Shown: positions 1-9,747, numbered from the stretch's first letter. The stretch is 48,256 bases of DNA from JAVBLW01 sp031553215 (GCA_031553215.1 JAVBLW010000019.1:1-48256), one strand, 5' to 3'. The notes: generated by a model not told the origin, from the letters alone. Numbers and translations are program-made.

Positions 1-1
1 G

Positions 2-77
2 AAAAAAGACTGTGGTAATTATCACCTCAAAAAGGTCATATTAAATGCCTTAGTCATACAGCAAAAGATCCACAGTG
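2..77 (-). ncRNA. Candidate small structured RNA or leader at the left edge
   Basis: On the minus strand, ACTGTGG (76-70) can pair with CCACAGT (15-9), and CCACAGT is followed by C and a run of six T (7-2), as in an intrinsic terminator. Inside, TGCT/GGCA and ACCT/AGGT can form two short hairpins, giving a three-way junction of about 70 nt. A TATAAT box at 89-84 would start RNA at about 77, at the base of the outer stem; the -35 is weak. I do not recognise a known RNA or riboswitch family. It may be a stand-alone RNA or an attenuator of a gene to the left of the window. Confidence 0.4.
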
Positions 78-184
78 CAATTTATTATAACATCTATTTA
101 AAAATGAAATAACCTATTAAGTTAGGAGAAAGGAATTAATCCATTATAGATAAAACCAATCTAAATTGATTATACGTGATATTT

Positions 185-2296
185 ATGATGCAACAAGAAA
201 ATTTATCTGAAGATGAAAATGTATTAGAAAAATATGGAAGAAACATTATTGAGAGTGTAAAGAATGGAAAAATCGATCCAGTAATCGGACGTGATGAAGA
301 AATTAGACGCGTCATAATGATTCTTTCTCGTAAAACAAAAAATAATCCCGTTTTGATCGGGGAACCTGGTGTAGGTAAAACCGCAATTATCGAAGGACTT
401 GCTAGACGTATAGTTGCAAATGACGTTCCTTCTACTATAAAGGATAAACAAATATATGAGCTCGATATGGGAGCCTTAATTGCTGGTGCAAAATACCGAG
501 GTGAATTTGAAGAAAGACTAAAAGCTGTTTTAAACAAAGTTAAAGAAAGTGATGGAAACATAATCTTATTCATCGATGAAATTCATTTAATCGTTGGGGC
601 CGGTAAGGCTGATGGGGCTCTTGATGCCGGCAATATGCTAAAACCTATGCTTGCACGTGGTGAATTACATTGTATCGGCGCTACTACTTTAAATGAATAT
701 CGTAAATATATCGAAAAAGATACTGCACTAGAAAGAAGATTCCAAAAGGTATTGGTTGAAGAACCAACAATTGATGATACAATAAGTATTCTACGTGGAT
801 TAAAGGAAAAATTCGAAGGACACCACGGAGTCCGTATTGAAGACAATGCTATCATCGCCGCTACTACTCTTTCTAATAGATATATAACTGAACGTTTCTT
901 ACCTGATAAGGCAATCGATTTAATTGATGAAGCATGTGCTTCAGTTAGACTAAATATTGATTCAATGCCTACTACTTTAGATGATATTACTAGAAAATTA
1001 ACTCAATTAAAAATTGAAAAAATGGCTCTTGAAAAAGAAAAAGATGCCCAATCAAAGAATAGATTAAAAGAAATTACTTCTACTATTGATGAATTAAGCA
1101 TTAAGGAAAAAGAAATATCTGATAAGTGGAAAGAAGAAAAATCTAAGCTTGATAGACAAAAGGAACTAAAAAAGGAATTAGAAAGAAATCGTTTTGCTCT
1201 TGAGTCTGCTTATAACCAAGGGGATTATCAAAAAGCTTCTATGCTTCAATATGATAAGATACCTAAGCTAGAACAAGAAATAAACAATTATGAAAATGAA
1301 AACAAAAACAATCGCTTATTAAGTGAAACAGTTCGTGAGGAAGATATTGCTTCAGTTGTTTCAAAATGGACTAACATTCCCATTACTAAGTTAATGCAAG
1401 GTGAAAGAGAAAAGGTATTAACTCTAGCCGACACAATTAAAGAACGTGTAATCGGACAAGATGATGCTGTTAATTTGGTTAGCGATGCCATAATTAGACA
1501 ACGCGCCGGTATCAAAGATGAATTTAGACCAATTGGTTCCTTCTTATTCTTAGGTCCTACAGGAGTAGGTAAAACAGAACTAGCAAAAAGCCTAGCTTCT
1601 GCTTTATTTGATAGTGAATCACACATTGTTAGACTAGATATGAGTGAATTCATGGAATCACATAGCGTATCTAAATTAATAGGATCTCCTCCAGGATATG
1701 TTGGGTATGACGAAGGTGGTCAATTAACTGAAGTAATTAGACGTAATCCTTATTCTATAATTCTATTTGATGAAATAGAAAAAGCTCATAAAGATGTCTT
1801 TAATATTCTTCTTCAAATATTAGACGATGGTAGACTAACTGACAATCAAGGTAAAGTAGTTGATTTCAAAAATACAATTATTATTATGACTTCTAATATC
1901 GGAAGTGAAATACTACTTAGAAATCCAAACGCTAAAGACGAAGTCATAAACTTATTAAAAGGTTATTTTAAACCTGAATTATTAAATAGAATTGATGAAA
2001 CTATTATATTTAAACCATTATCTAGAGACACTCAAATAAAAATAGTTGATAATATATTAAGTAATTTAAGTAAGAGACTTAAGGATCAAAATATTAATAT
2101 TGAGTATTCAAATGAATTAAAACAATTTATATTAGATGAAAGTTTTGATATCTCTTATGGTGCTAGACCAGTAAAAAGATATATTCAAAAATATATCGAA
2201 ACATTTATTGCTAAAAATATAATTAAAGAAGAAATTCTCCCAGATAAGAATTATACTATGAGTGTAAAAGATAAAGAATTAATAATCTTTGAATAA
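185..2296 (+). CDS. clpB: Chaperone ClpB, short form without N-domain
   Basis: Hexameric AAA+ disaggregase that, with DnaK, pulls proteins out of aggregates in the cytosol. Residue numbers are from the GTG at 176. AAA-1 has Walker A GEPGVGKT (62-69) and Walker B IDEIH (D134, E135). A long coiled-coil middle domain (about 265-390) separates it from AAA-2, with Walker A GPTGVGKT (460-467) and Walker B FDEIE (D532, E533). The long middle domain and absence of a ClpP-binding loop mark ClpB rather than ClpC/ClpE. The usual N-terminal substrate domain (about 145 residues) is absent, as in Mollicutes ClpB. Start: the longest frame opens at GTG 176, but GTGAT at 176-180 fits the end of an extended ribosome binding site for ATG 185. 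No CIRCE repeat is seen upstream. Stand-alone gene. Confidence 0.93.
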   Translation: MMQQENLSEDENVLEKYGRNIIESVKNGKIDPVIGRDEEIRRVIMILSRKTKNNPVLIGEPGVGKTAIIEGLARRIVANDVPSTIKDKQIYELDMGALIAGAKYRGEFEERLKAVLNKVKESDGNIILFIDEIHLIVGAGKADGALDAGNMLKPMLARGELHCIGATTLNEYRKYIEKDTALERRFQKVLVEEPTIDDTISILRGLKEKFEGHHGVRIEDNAIIAATTLSNRYITERFLPDKAIDLIDEACASVRLNIDSMPTTLDDITRKLTQLKIEKMALEKEKDAQSKNRLKEITSTIDELSIKEKEISDKWKEEKSKLDRQKELKKELERNRFALESAYNQGDYQKASMLQYDKIPKLEQEINNYENENKNNRLLSETVREEDIASVVSKWTNIPITKLMQGEREKVLTLADTIKERVIGQDDAVNLVSDAIIRQRAGIKDEFRPIGSFLFLGPTGVGKTELAKSLASALFDSESHIVRLDMSEFMESHSVSKLIGSPPGYVGYDEGGQLTEVIRRNPYSIILFDEIEKAHKDVFNILLQILDDGRLTDNQGKVVDFKNTIIIMTSNIGSEILLRNPNAKDEVINLLKGYFKPELLNRIDETIIFKPLSRDTQIKIVDNILSNLSKRLKDQNINIEYSNELKQFILDESFDISYGARPVKRYIQKYIETFIAKNIIKEEILPDKNYTMSVKDKELIIFE

Positions 2297-2303
2297 TAGA
2301 AAA

Positions 2304-2329
2304 GAGCATCCTAAAAATGCTCTTTTTTT
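2304..2329. terminator. Intrinsic terminator between clpB and the ABC exporter
   Basis: GAGCAT (2304-2309) and ATGCTC (2317-2322) form a hairpin followed by seven T on the plus strand. On the minus strand it is followed by TTTTC, so it may serve both converging units. It ends clpB eight bases after the stop and overlaps the last codon of the exporter gene. Confidence 0.85.
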
Positions 2330-4058
2330 ATTCCTCTACGTAGAATTGACTATTATAGATTTCAGAGTATACACCATTCATATCTAATAATTCTTGATGT
2401 TTACCAAATTCAACTACTTCTCCATCTTTTAAAACAATAATCTTATCAGCTTCTTTTATAGTAGATAATCTATGAGCTATTACAAAACTTGTTCTCCCGT
2501 TCATTAAATTAGCTAAAGCCTTTTGAACTAACATTTCCATACGCGTATCAATATTCGATGTAGCTTCATCTAAAAGTAAGATATCTGGTAATCTTAACAT
2601 GATTCTAGCAATGCATAATAACTGTTTTTGCCCATCACTAACACCACTACTATTAGAAATAATGGTATTATATCCATTAGGTAAACGCATTATAAAATCA
2701 TGAGCATAAGCATTTTTACATACCCTTATTACTTCTTCTAATGTCGCATCTTTTTTAGAATACTTTATATTTTCATAAATAGTACCTTCAAAAAGCCAAG
2801 AATCTTGTAATACCATTCCAATACTTTCCCTTAATGATTCTTTTTTTATAGTAACTATATCAGTTCCATTTATCATTATTCTTCCTGAGGTAGAATCATA
2901 AAATCTCATTAATAAATTAATCAATGTTGTCTTACCACTACCAGTAGGTCCAACAATCGCAATCATTTGTCCATAACTAGCATCAATACTAACATTCTTT
3001 AAAATAGGTCTATCAGGATTATAATAGAAACCAACATTCTCAATGTCTATTTGTCCCTTTAGATCTCCAGCTTCTAAACTATTTTTTCTAACATTAACTG
3101 GTTCTTCAATCAATTCAAATACTCGCTTACCACAAGATAAAGATACTTGTAGTTCTGCAATTACTCCGCTTATTTCATTAAATGGCTTAGTATACTGACT
3201 CGCATACGATAAGAATGTATACAAATTACCAACACCAATAGATCCAGAGATTACTTTCAGCGCTCCTATTACAGCAACTACAGCATAAATTAAAGCATTA
3301 ACAAATCTAGTAACAGGATTTATTAATGATCCATATACTTGTGATCTTAATCCATGAGTATATAATTCATCATTAATATCTTCAAATTTCTTTATATTTT
3401 CTTCTTGTCTATTGTAAGCAATTACTATTTTAGGATTATTTAACATCTCATTGATTAGAGAAGTCATTTCTCCTTTTACTCTAGCTTGATTTTTAAAAGT
3501 CTTATATGATCCCTTCGCAATAGCGGCCGCTACAAACAAAGATAACGGAGTCATAAATAATACGATTAACGCAATAACATAATTCATATATAGCATAAAC
3601 GCTAGTGTTGCAATAATAGTAATTATACCCGTAAAGAATTGTTGAAATCCTTGTAGTAATCCTTCACATATTTGATCAGTATCATAAATAATTCTCATTA
3701 AAATATCACCATGAGAATTTTTATCTAAGAACCCCACATCAAGTTTTAATATTTTATTAAAGGCTTCATTTCTTAATTTTTTGACTGTTGCATAGGCAAT
3801 ATTATTAACAATGTAATTCATTAACCAACCAGTTATTGAAGACACTATAACTACACCACTAAATATTAATAATATTGTAGATATCTTAGAGAATCTAACT
3901 AAACCAGGACCAACTATATAATCAAGGCCATATCCAGTTATTACTGGTACTGCCAAAGTAGTCGCAACATTAACAAGTGCACAAAGAATTGCTAGGAAAT
4001 AATATTTCTTGAAAGATTTTGAATAATTTAATAATTTTTTTAAAGTTTTAAAATCCAT
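2328..4058 (-). CDS. ABC exporter subunit, fused membrane and ATPase domains
   Basis: Half-transporter of the type IV (MsbA/LmrCD-like) exporter fold: an N-terminal membrane domain with about six helices (residues 1-310) and a C-terminal ATPase. Walker A GPTGSGKT (370-377), Q-loop Q418, Walker B LLLDE (D497, E498) and H-loop H529 are canonical, but the signature is VSDGQ (473-477) instead of LSGGQ. The start codon overlaps the stop of the upstream gene (TAATG). That partner has the complementary defects, so the two probably form a heterodimer with one working and one degenerate ATP site, as in BmrCD, LmrCD or TM287/288. Substrate cannot be told from sequence; multidrug or lipid export is usual for the family. 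Confidence 0.9.
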   Translation of the reverse strand: MDFKTLKKLLNYSKSFKKYYFLAILCALVNVATTLAVPVITGYGLDYIVGPGLVRFSKISTILLIFSGVVIVSSITGWLMNYIVNNIAYATVKKLRNEAFNKILKLDVGFLDKNSHGDILMRIIYDTDQICEGLLQGFQQFFTGIITIIATLAFMLYMNYVIALIVLFMTPLSLFVAAAIAKGSYKTFKNQARVKGEMTSLINEMLNNPKIVIAYNRQEENIKKFEDINDELYTHGLRSQVYGSLINPVTRFVNALIYAVVAVIGALKVISGSIGVGNLYTFLSYASQYTKPFNEISGVIAELQVSLSCGKRVFELIEEPVNVRKNSLEAGDLKGQIDIENVGFYYNPDRPILKNVSIDASYGQMIAIVGPTGSGKTTLINLLMRFYDSTSGRIMINGTDIVTIKKESLRESIGMVLQDSWLFEGTIYENIKYSKKDATLEEVIRVCKNAYAHDFIMRLPNGYNTIISNSSGVSDGQKQLLCIARIMLRLPDILLLDEATSNIDTRMEMLVQKALANLMNGRTSFVIAHRLSTIKEADKIIVLKDGEVVEFGKHQELLDMNGVYSEIYNSQFYVEE

Positions 4059-5770
4059 TATTCATCACCTCCAAGTACTTCTTGTGAGTGGCATATCTCT
4101 TGATATACAGAACAATTGTTAATTAATTGCTCATGGCTACCAATTCCAACAAGTTCACCATTTTCCATTACCATAATTCTATTAGCATTCTTAATAGAAT
4201 TTATTCTTTGAGATACAATGATAGTTGTCTTATCAAAAGATTGTTTTAATTCTTTTCTAAGGATAGATTCCGTTCTTAAATCTAAGGCACTTAAAGTATC
4301 ATCAAGTATTAAGATATTAGGATTTTGTACTAATGCTCTTGCAATTGTTAGTCTTTGCTTTTCTCCACCACTAAAATTCTTACCACCTTCATACACAATA
4401 TCATCAAGTCTATTCTCATCTACAAAGGTAGCCTGACTTATTTTTAAGGCTTTAAGTATTTCTTCATCAGTTGCATTCTTATTTCCAAATAGCATATTTT
4501 CTCTAATCGTACCTGAAAACAAAACCGCCTTTTGAAAAACCAATCCTATCTCAGCATTTATCTCTTCGATTGGAAAGCTTTTTAAATTTCTTCCATACAC
4601 AAAGATGTCTCCACTAGTAGATTCATAAAATCTATTTAATAGATTAATTATCGTCGTTTTACCACTACCAGTTGAACCAATTATTCCGATAGTTTCATTT
4701 TCATTTATAGTAAAACTTATATTTTTTAAAGCCTCTTCAGCATTTTCTGTGTACTTAAATGAAACATCTCTAAATTCAATTATTCCTTTACCATCAGCTT
4801 CTAAATTTGAAACTTGATAGATACTAGGAACAATATCTAGTACTTCATTTATTCTTGCCCCACTGGCTGAGGCTTTAGTAAATATACTTACTAATCTAGC
4901 CACTACTGAAATAGCTAATAATATTTGTGTCATATAACTAGCTAAAGAAACGATATTCCCTCTAGTTAATTCTCCTACATCAACCATCTTAGCTCCAAAC
5001 CAAACAAGAATAATCGTTGACGCATTAACAATAAAGAAAACAATTGGATTTAAATAAGCATTAATAATTCCAACTTTAACTTGGTGTTTATTAAGATTTT
5101 CATTTTGTTCTCCAAAACGATTAGATTCATAGCTTTGATTATTAAGTGATTTTACTACTCTAATACCAGAAATGTTTTCTTTAGTTATAGTAGATAACTT
5201 ATCAATATCTTTTTGAACTCTCATATTATGTTTAAAACTAATTTTCATAATTATATACATTAATAGGAAAATCAAAATCGTAGTCGCTATAAATACAAGT
5301 GACAATTTAAAATTAATAAGCATCGACATTATTGTCGAACCAATAATTAAAAATGGTGCTCTAACTACAAGTCTTATTAGCATTGCGACTGATAACTGCA
5401 TTTGATTAACATCAGATGAAATGATAGTTATTAAATATGACGAATCAAATTTATCTAAATCTGCTGGTGATAATTTATTTATATGCTTAAATACATCATT
5501 ACGCACAATCGTACCAAAGCCTTGAGAAGCTTTACAAGCATACCACTGACAAACTAAAGTGGAAAGAAGTCCTAATAAAGCCAGCACAAGTAATAATCCA
5601 CCCATTTTAAAAATATATGTTTTATCAGCATTCACAATCCCTTTGTCTATAATTAACGCAACTATAAGAGGTACAAACAACTCAAAGACAGCTTCTACTA
5701 ATTTAAATAGAGGCCCTAAAAAGACTTCTTTTTTATAGTTTTTTAAATATTTTTTATATAACTTAAACAT
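4058..5770 (-). CDS. ABC exporter subunit with degenerate catalytic ATP site
   Basis: Second half of the exporter pair. The membrane domain spans about residues 15-300 and the ATPase about 330-565. Walker A GSTGSGKT (365-372), Q-loop Q413 and signature FSGGE (466-470) are intact, but the catalytic glutamate after Walker B is aspartate (ILILDD, D490-D491) and the switch histidine is glutamine (VSQR, Q521). This is the known pattern of the degenerate-site subunit in heterodimeric exporters, whose degenerate site is completed by the altered signature of the other subunit, here VSDGQ. It lies 10 bases after the rlmI-like gene, with its GGAGG ribosome binding site overlapping that gene's end, so it is in the same operon. 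Confidence 0.9.
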   Translation of the reverse strand: MFKLYKKYLKNYKKEVFLGPLFKLVEAVFELFVPLIVALIIDKGIVNADKTYIFKMGGLLLVLALLGLLSTLVCQWYACKASQGFGTIVRNDVFKHINKLSPADLDKFDSSYLITIISSDVNQMQLSVAMLIRLVVRAPFLIIGSTIMSMLINFKLSLVFIATTILIFLLMYIIMKISFKHNMRVQKDIDKLSTITKENISGIRVVKSLNNQSYESNRFGEQNENLNKHQVKVGIINAYLNPIVFFIVNASTIILVWFGAKMVDVGELTRGNIVSLASYMTQILLAISVVARLVSIFTKASASGARINEVLDIVPSIYQVSNLEADGKGIIEFRDVSFKYTENAEEALKNISFTINENETIGIIGSTGSGKTTIINLLNRFYESTSGDIFVYGRNLKSFPIEEINAEIGLVFQKAVLFSGTIRENMLFGNKNATDEEILKALKISQATFVDENRLDDIVYEGGKNFSGGEKQRLTIARALVQNPNILILDDTLSALDLRTESILRKELKQSFDKTTIIVSQRINSIKNANRIMVMENGELVGIGSHEQLINNCSVYQEICHSQEVLGGDE

Positions 5771-5780
5771 AGAAACCTCC

Positions 5781-6947
5781 TTATAAGACTCTAAGAATTA
5801 CGCATTTTAAATATAATTGCTCCTCACTTGATAAAAGAGTTGGATGATCTGGTGATTGAATTTTAAAATCAATCATTTGTACTCTTCTTTTACCATCAAT
5901 TGCTGCATCATTAATCATTTCCATAAATAAACTCGGTGTCATATGTTGTGAACATGAGAATGTTAATAAATATCCGCCTTTTTTTATCATCTTCATAGCT
6001 TGAAGATTAATATCCTTATAACCCTTATAGGCTTTTTTTACTGTTTCCTTGCTTTTAGTAAAAGCAGGTGGGTCTAATACTATAACATCAAATTTATTAG
6101 TATTATCAGGTTGTCTTAAAAAATCAAATACATCAGCACATACACCTTTAATATTATTAAAATTATTTAGTGATGCATTGTACATTATATCATCGACAGC
6201 TTTTTGACTTATATCACAGGCAACGACTTCTTTGGATCCATGTTTTGCAGCATGCAAAGCAAATCCTCCGGTATGAGAAAAACAGTCTAAAACCACTTTA
6301 TCTTTAACATAGTATTTAAGATTATCTCTATTTAATTTTTGGTCAAGAAAATATCCAGTTTTTTGTCCATTTTCTAAATCAATACGCATTAAGATATCAT
6401 TTTCTTTTACAACTACCATCGGATTAAAGTCTCCATAAATAATGCCTTTAAATTCTTCCAATCCTTCTTTTTCTCTAACAGAAACATCACTACGTTCATA
6501 TATGCCTTTAGGATTTAATAATTTAACTAGACATCTAACAATAATATCTTTTCTAATATCCATTCCCAAAGATAAAAATTGAACTGATAAATAATCTCCA
6601 TATTTATCTACAACTAATCCTGGTAAAAAGTCAGCTTCACTAAAAATAAGTCTTGCTGTATCACCAAAATTTAATTGTTTTCTTAATTCAATCGCTTCAC
6701 TTATTCTATTAAAGAAGAACTCTTCATCAATGACTTCATTTTCATTTAAAGATAATATTCTTACTATTATTTTACTAGTAGTATTTAAAAATCCATACCC
6801 AACAAATTCTTTATTAAATGAATAAACCGCACAAATTTCTCCAGATTTTATAGCTCCTTCAAAACGATTAACTTCATTACTAAATACCCAGGGATGTCCT
6901 TTTAGTATTCTTTCTTCTTCATTTTTATTTAAAATAATCTTTAACAT
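5781..6947 (-). CDS. rlmI: RlmI-like 23S rRNA cytosine-C5 methyltransferase
   Basis: 388-residue S-adenosylmethionine-dependent methyltransferase of the COG1092 (RlmI/RlmK) group, which modifies 23S rRNA; E. coli RlmI makes m5C1962. An N-terminal PUA RNA-binding domain (about 1-70, with the HPWVFSNE motif) precedes the methyltransferase fold: GQKTGYFLDQ (194-203), SAM-binding VLDCFSHTGG (219-228), catalytic LDPPAF (291-296) and SCSQH (331-335) with the expected cysteine. The start ATG follows GGAGT. It begins a three-gene unit with the ABC exporter pair, just after the pepS terminator. The family is clear; the exact target nucleotide is inferred. Confidence 0.88.
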   Translation of the reverse strand: MLKIILNKNEEERILKGHPWVFSNEVNRFEGAIKSGEICAVYSFNKEFVGYGFLNTTSKIIVRILSLNENEVIDEEFFFNRISEAIELRKQLNFGDTARLIFSEADFLPGLVVDKYGDYLSVQFLSLGMDIRKDIIVRCLVKLLNPKGIYERSDVSVREKEGLEEFKGIIYGDFNPMVVVKENDILMRIDLENGQKTGYFLDQKLNRDNLKYYVKDKVVLDCFSHTGGFALHAAKHGSKEVVACDISQKAVDDIMYNASLNNFNNIKGVCADVFDFLRQPDNTNKFDVIVLDPPAFTKSKETVKKAYKGYKDINLQAMKMIKKGGYLLTFSCSQHMTPSLFMEMINDAAIDGKRRVQMIDFKIQSPDHPTLLSSEEQLYLKCVILRVL

Positions 6948-6959
6948 ACTCTACTCCAC

Positions 6960-6989
6960 AAAAAAAGTATCCACCAAAAGGTAGATACT
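6960..6989 (-). terminator. Terminator of the pepS unit
   Basis: On the minus strand AGTATC...GATACT (arms 6984-6989 and 6966-6971) with an inner GGT/ACC pairing and an AAAA/TTTT loop is followed by seven T (6966-6960). It lies between the pepS stop and the rlmI start. Confidence 0.85.
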
Positions 6990-6994
6990 AAATT

Positions 6995-8227
6995 TTAAAA
7001 TACAAAATTTCCATCTCTAAAAACTTCAATTAGTTTACCATCTTTTGTTTTACCAGTAATCATCATATCACTTGAACCAAACATAAAATCAACATGAACA
7101 TTTGAGAAGTTTGCTCCACGTTCACTTAATTCTTCCTTCGACATTGATGTACCATTCTTTATATTCATCGAATAAGAATTACCAAGTGCTAAATGACAAC
7201 TAGCATTTTCATCAAACAATGTATTATAGAATAGAATATTCATTGCTGATATAGGTGATTTATCCGGTACTAATGCAACCTCGCCTAAATAACAACTTCC
7301 TTCATCAAAAGAAATTAAATTTTTTAAGGTTTCATAACCATCTTTTGCCTCATAATGGGTAACTTTTCCGTTTTCAAAAACTAATTTGAAATTATTGATT
7401 AAGTTCCCTTGATAACTTAGGGGTTTTGTAGAAACAACACTCCCATTAACTTCATATTTGCTAGGCATACCAAAAATCTCTTCAGTAGGGATATTAGGTG
7501 AAAAAATAACTTTACCATCAGCACGTTCTTCAGAACCACCACTGAAATTATTATCTTTTGCGAGTCCAACAACCAAATCAGTTCCAATATTATTATTGAA
7601 ATGAAGTGATTCAAAATCATAATCATTTAAAATCTTACTATTTTTAGCTAAAGTCTTCATATGTGATTCCCAACTATTAGAATCATCACCGTCAACTCTA
7701 CATGCGCTAAAAATAGCCTCCCATAGTTTATCTACAGCTTCTTCTTCAGATAAATTAGGGAAAACTTTCATTGCCCAAGGAATAGAAGGCGCTGCCGCCA
7801 CGACCCATTGACCACGATTACTCATCGTATAATCACGAACAAATTCTAATTTTTCATTTTGGACCTTCATAGAAGCCTGGATTTTGTTAGAATCTACACC
7901 AGCAAATGCTGTTGGATCAGAAGAAACAATACTTATTTTACAAATTCCTTTGTCAATTAAATGCCTTTCTTTATCCACTACATAGTTTGGCATATCGCAT
8001 AAATCTTCCATACTTTGATATATATAATGATTTTTTGAATTTACACTATCATTATAATCAACATATACTACACTTGCCCCATATATATAGCATTCCTTTA
8101 CAAGCATTCTACAAAATTCATAGTTCTCTACAGCACACTTAATTACTACTGGTTGACCCTTTAATACATTAACACCACTTCTAACTATCAAACTTGCATA
8201 TTTAGCCAAAAGATTTTTATTAACCAT
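6995..8227 (-). CDS. pepS: M29 family aminopeptidase (AmpS/PepS-like)
   Basis: 410-residue cytosolic metallo-aminopeptidase of clan M29 (thermophilic aminopeptidase family), which removes N-terminal residues from peptides with two metal ions. The match rests on overall length and the C-terminal core: the FSGGSEERADGKVIFSPN segment, NIPTEEIF, the GEVALVP segment and the metal-site segment ENASCHLALGNSY, followed by VHVDFMFGSSDM. Full length. It lies 15 bases downstream of the cytidylate-kinase-like gene, so they may be co-transcribed, and is followed by a strong terminator. Confidence 0.9.
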   Translation of the reverse strand: MVNKNLLAKYASLIVRSGVNVLKGQPVVIKCAVENYEFCRMLVKECYIYGASVVYVDYNDSVNSKNHYIYQSMEDLCDMPNYVVDKERHLIDKGICKISIVSSDPTAFAGVDSNKIQASMKVQNEKLEFVRDYTMSNRGQWVVAAAPSIPWAMKVFPNLSEEEAVDKLWEAIFSACRVDGDDSNSWESHMKTLAKNSKILNDYDFESLHFNNNIGTDLVVGLAKDNNFSGGSEERADGKVIFSPNIPTEEIFGMPSKYEVNGSVVSTKPLSYQGNLINNFKLVFENGKVTHYEAKDGYETLKNLISFDEGSCYLGEVALVPDKSPISAMNILFYNTLFDENASCHLALGNSYSMNIKNGTSMSKEELSERGANFSNVHVDFMFGSSDMMITGKTKDGKLIEVFRDGNFVF

Positions 8228-8242
8228 TTTTATTTCTCGTTT

Positions 8243-8839
8243 CTATAAATTAATTTTTAATTTTGTTTCTACAAAGTTTTTAATAACTTTAACACATTCT
8301 TCTACCCCAATGTCAGAATTAATTGTTAAGTCATATGAATCACAATTACCCCATTTTGAATCAGTATAGAAATTGTAATAATTCGCACGTTTTTTATCCA
8401 TTTTTGTAATTACATCGCGTGCCTTATTAGGCTCAACGCTATAATATTTTATCGCTCTTTCTACTCGACTATCAAATGGTGCATGAATAAAGATGTGACA
8501 AGCATTTGGATAGTTTTCAAGAATATAATTTCCACATCTACCTACAATTACACATGATTCAGTTTCTGCGATTTTTTTGATTGTTTCAAATTGAGCTAAG
8601 AATACTTTTTGTCCGATTGTTAAATCTACTCCAAAAGTTGATGGGATAACACCAGTAAAGAAACTATCTTTCCTTTCATCATAACTTTCAAAGAATGTTT
8701 TAGACATTCCACTTTCTTCTGCAGCTTTTGAAATTAATTCTTGGTCATAAAATTTTATACCTAATTCTTCTGCTAATTTAGTTGCTATGAATCGTCCACC
8801 ACTTCCGTATTGACGCCCTATTGTAATAATATAGTTCAT
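8243..8839 (-). CDS. Cytidylate-kinase-like P-loop protein
   Basis: 198-residue nucleoside-monophosphate-kinase-like protein of the cytidylate kinase-like family common in Bacillota and distinct from true Cmk. An N-terminal ITIGRQYGSGG loop replaces the classic GxxGxGKS/T P-loop; FYDQELI and the central SCVIVGRCGNYIL segment are typical of the family. Substrate is unknown; CMP phosphorylation is not established for this group. The ATG follows AAGGTGAT, the same ribosome-binding type as several neighbours. A TATAAT sequence about 30 bases upstream on the minus strand may be its promoter. Precedes pepS by 15 bases. Confidence 0.8.
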   Translation of the reverse strand: MNYIITIGRQYGSGGRFIATKLAEELGIKFYDQELISKAAEESGMSKTFFESYDERKDSFFTGVIPSTFGVDLTIGQKVFLAQFETIKKIAETESCVIVGRCGNYILENYPNACHIFIHAPFDSRVERAIKYYSVEPNKARDVITKMDKKRANYYNFYTDSKWGNCDSYDLTINSDIGVEECVKVIKNFVETKLKINL

Positions 8840-8902
8840 AAATAATCACCTTGCCTTTATATCCTTCATTATACTATAAAAACATCTTTAAATAAATAGA
8901 TT

Positions 8903-9703
8903 TTACAAATATTGTCTTTTATCTATTATAGTATTTTCGCTATTTCCAACAAACACTTTAGTCAAATTATCGTCTTGTATTTCAACATAAGAAATTGATT
9001 CACGGTATATATCCTTAAATATCTTATCAATACTATCCCCTAAATCTTCTAAGATTATTCTTTTTCCAAAAGTAATTTGAACTTTTATACTATTTTTATA
9101 ATCTCCAAATTTCAAATCAAGCTTGTTATTTTCTATTTTAAACTTGCTATTTCCTTTTGTTTTAGAAACATTACCATGATATATATTATAAATCATGCAA
9201 CTAACCTTGTTATAATTAAACCCAGTTAATCTTAAAAAATATCCACCTTCAAAATCCTTATAACATCCAGCCACATAATAATAAGATTTAGGGGTCTTTT
9301 TTCCTCTTGTCTCTATAAAAAAGGTTTTGTATTCTTTTATTTCATTATTATTAGCACTTCCTTCAGTAATTGTTCCATAGCTATAAATATAACCATCACA
9401 ACCACCTATTTTTTCTAAAGTACCAAATTTTATCTTTTTATACCTTATAATAGCATTTATATTTATTTTATCGAATTTAATATGGATATCATCAAGTGAT
9501 ATTTTATTATCTTTAAATAAAAGAATTCCTTTTTTAAAACTAACATCTTTATATGTTCCATTTAACTGAAATTTCTCACCTTTATATATAACACTCAAAA
9601 TGCTACTATTTATCTTCTTATATGCGCATACATCAATTAGAATATTATCTTTCATTCCAACTATATAATACGTCCATCTACAATATTCTTCATCATTAAA
9701 CAA
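8903..9703 (-). CDS. Hypothetical protein, beta-rich, unknown family
   Basis: 266-residue protein I do not recognise. No signal peptide or membrane segment is evident. It is rich in Ile, Lys, Tyr and aromatic-hydrophobic alternation, suggesting mostly beta structure. Two stretches look alike (WTYYIVGMKDN near the start and SYYYVAGCYKDFEGG in the middle), which may reflect an internal duplication. The likely start is TTG at 9703, since GGTGAT sits five bases before it; the next in-frame ATG is 16 codons in. Divergent from the tRNA-Glu promoter and 63 bases upstream of the cytidylate-kinase-like gene. Confidence 0.6.
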   Translation of the reverse strand: MFNDEEYCRWTYYIVGMKDNILIDVCAYKKINSSILSVIYKGEKFQLNGTYKDVSFKKGILLFKDNKISLDDIHIKFDKININAIIRYKKIKFGTLEKIGGCDGYIYSYGTITEGSANNNEIKEYKTFFIETRGKKTPKSYYYVAGCYKDFEGGYFLRLTGFNYNKVSCMIYNIYHGNVSKTKGNSKFKIENNKLDLKFGDYKNSIKVQITFGKRIILEDLGDSIDKIFKDIYRESISYVEIQDDNLTKVFVGNSENTIIDKRQYL

Positions 9704-9747
9704 AAAGTATCACCATTAAATTATATTATTTTTTTGTTTATTTATTA

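Noticed and set aside
1..184. CIRCE operator upstream of clpB
   Set aside because: No TTAGCACTC-N9-GAGTGCTAA-like repeat is present.
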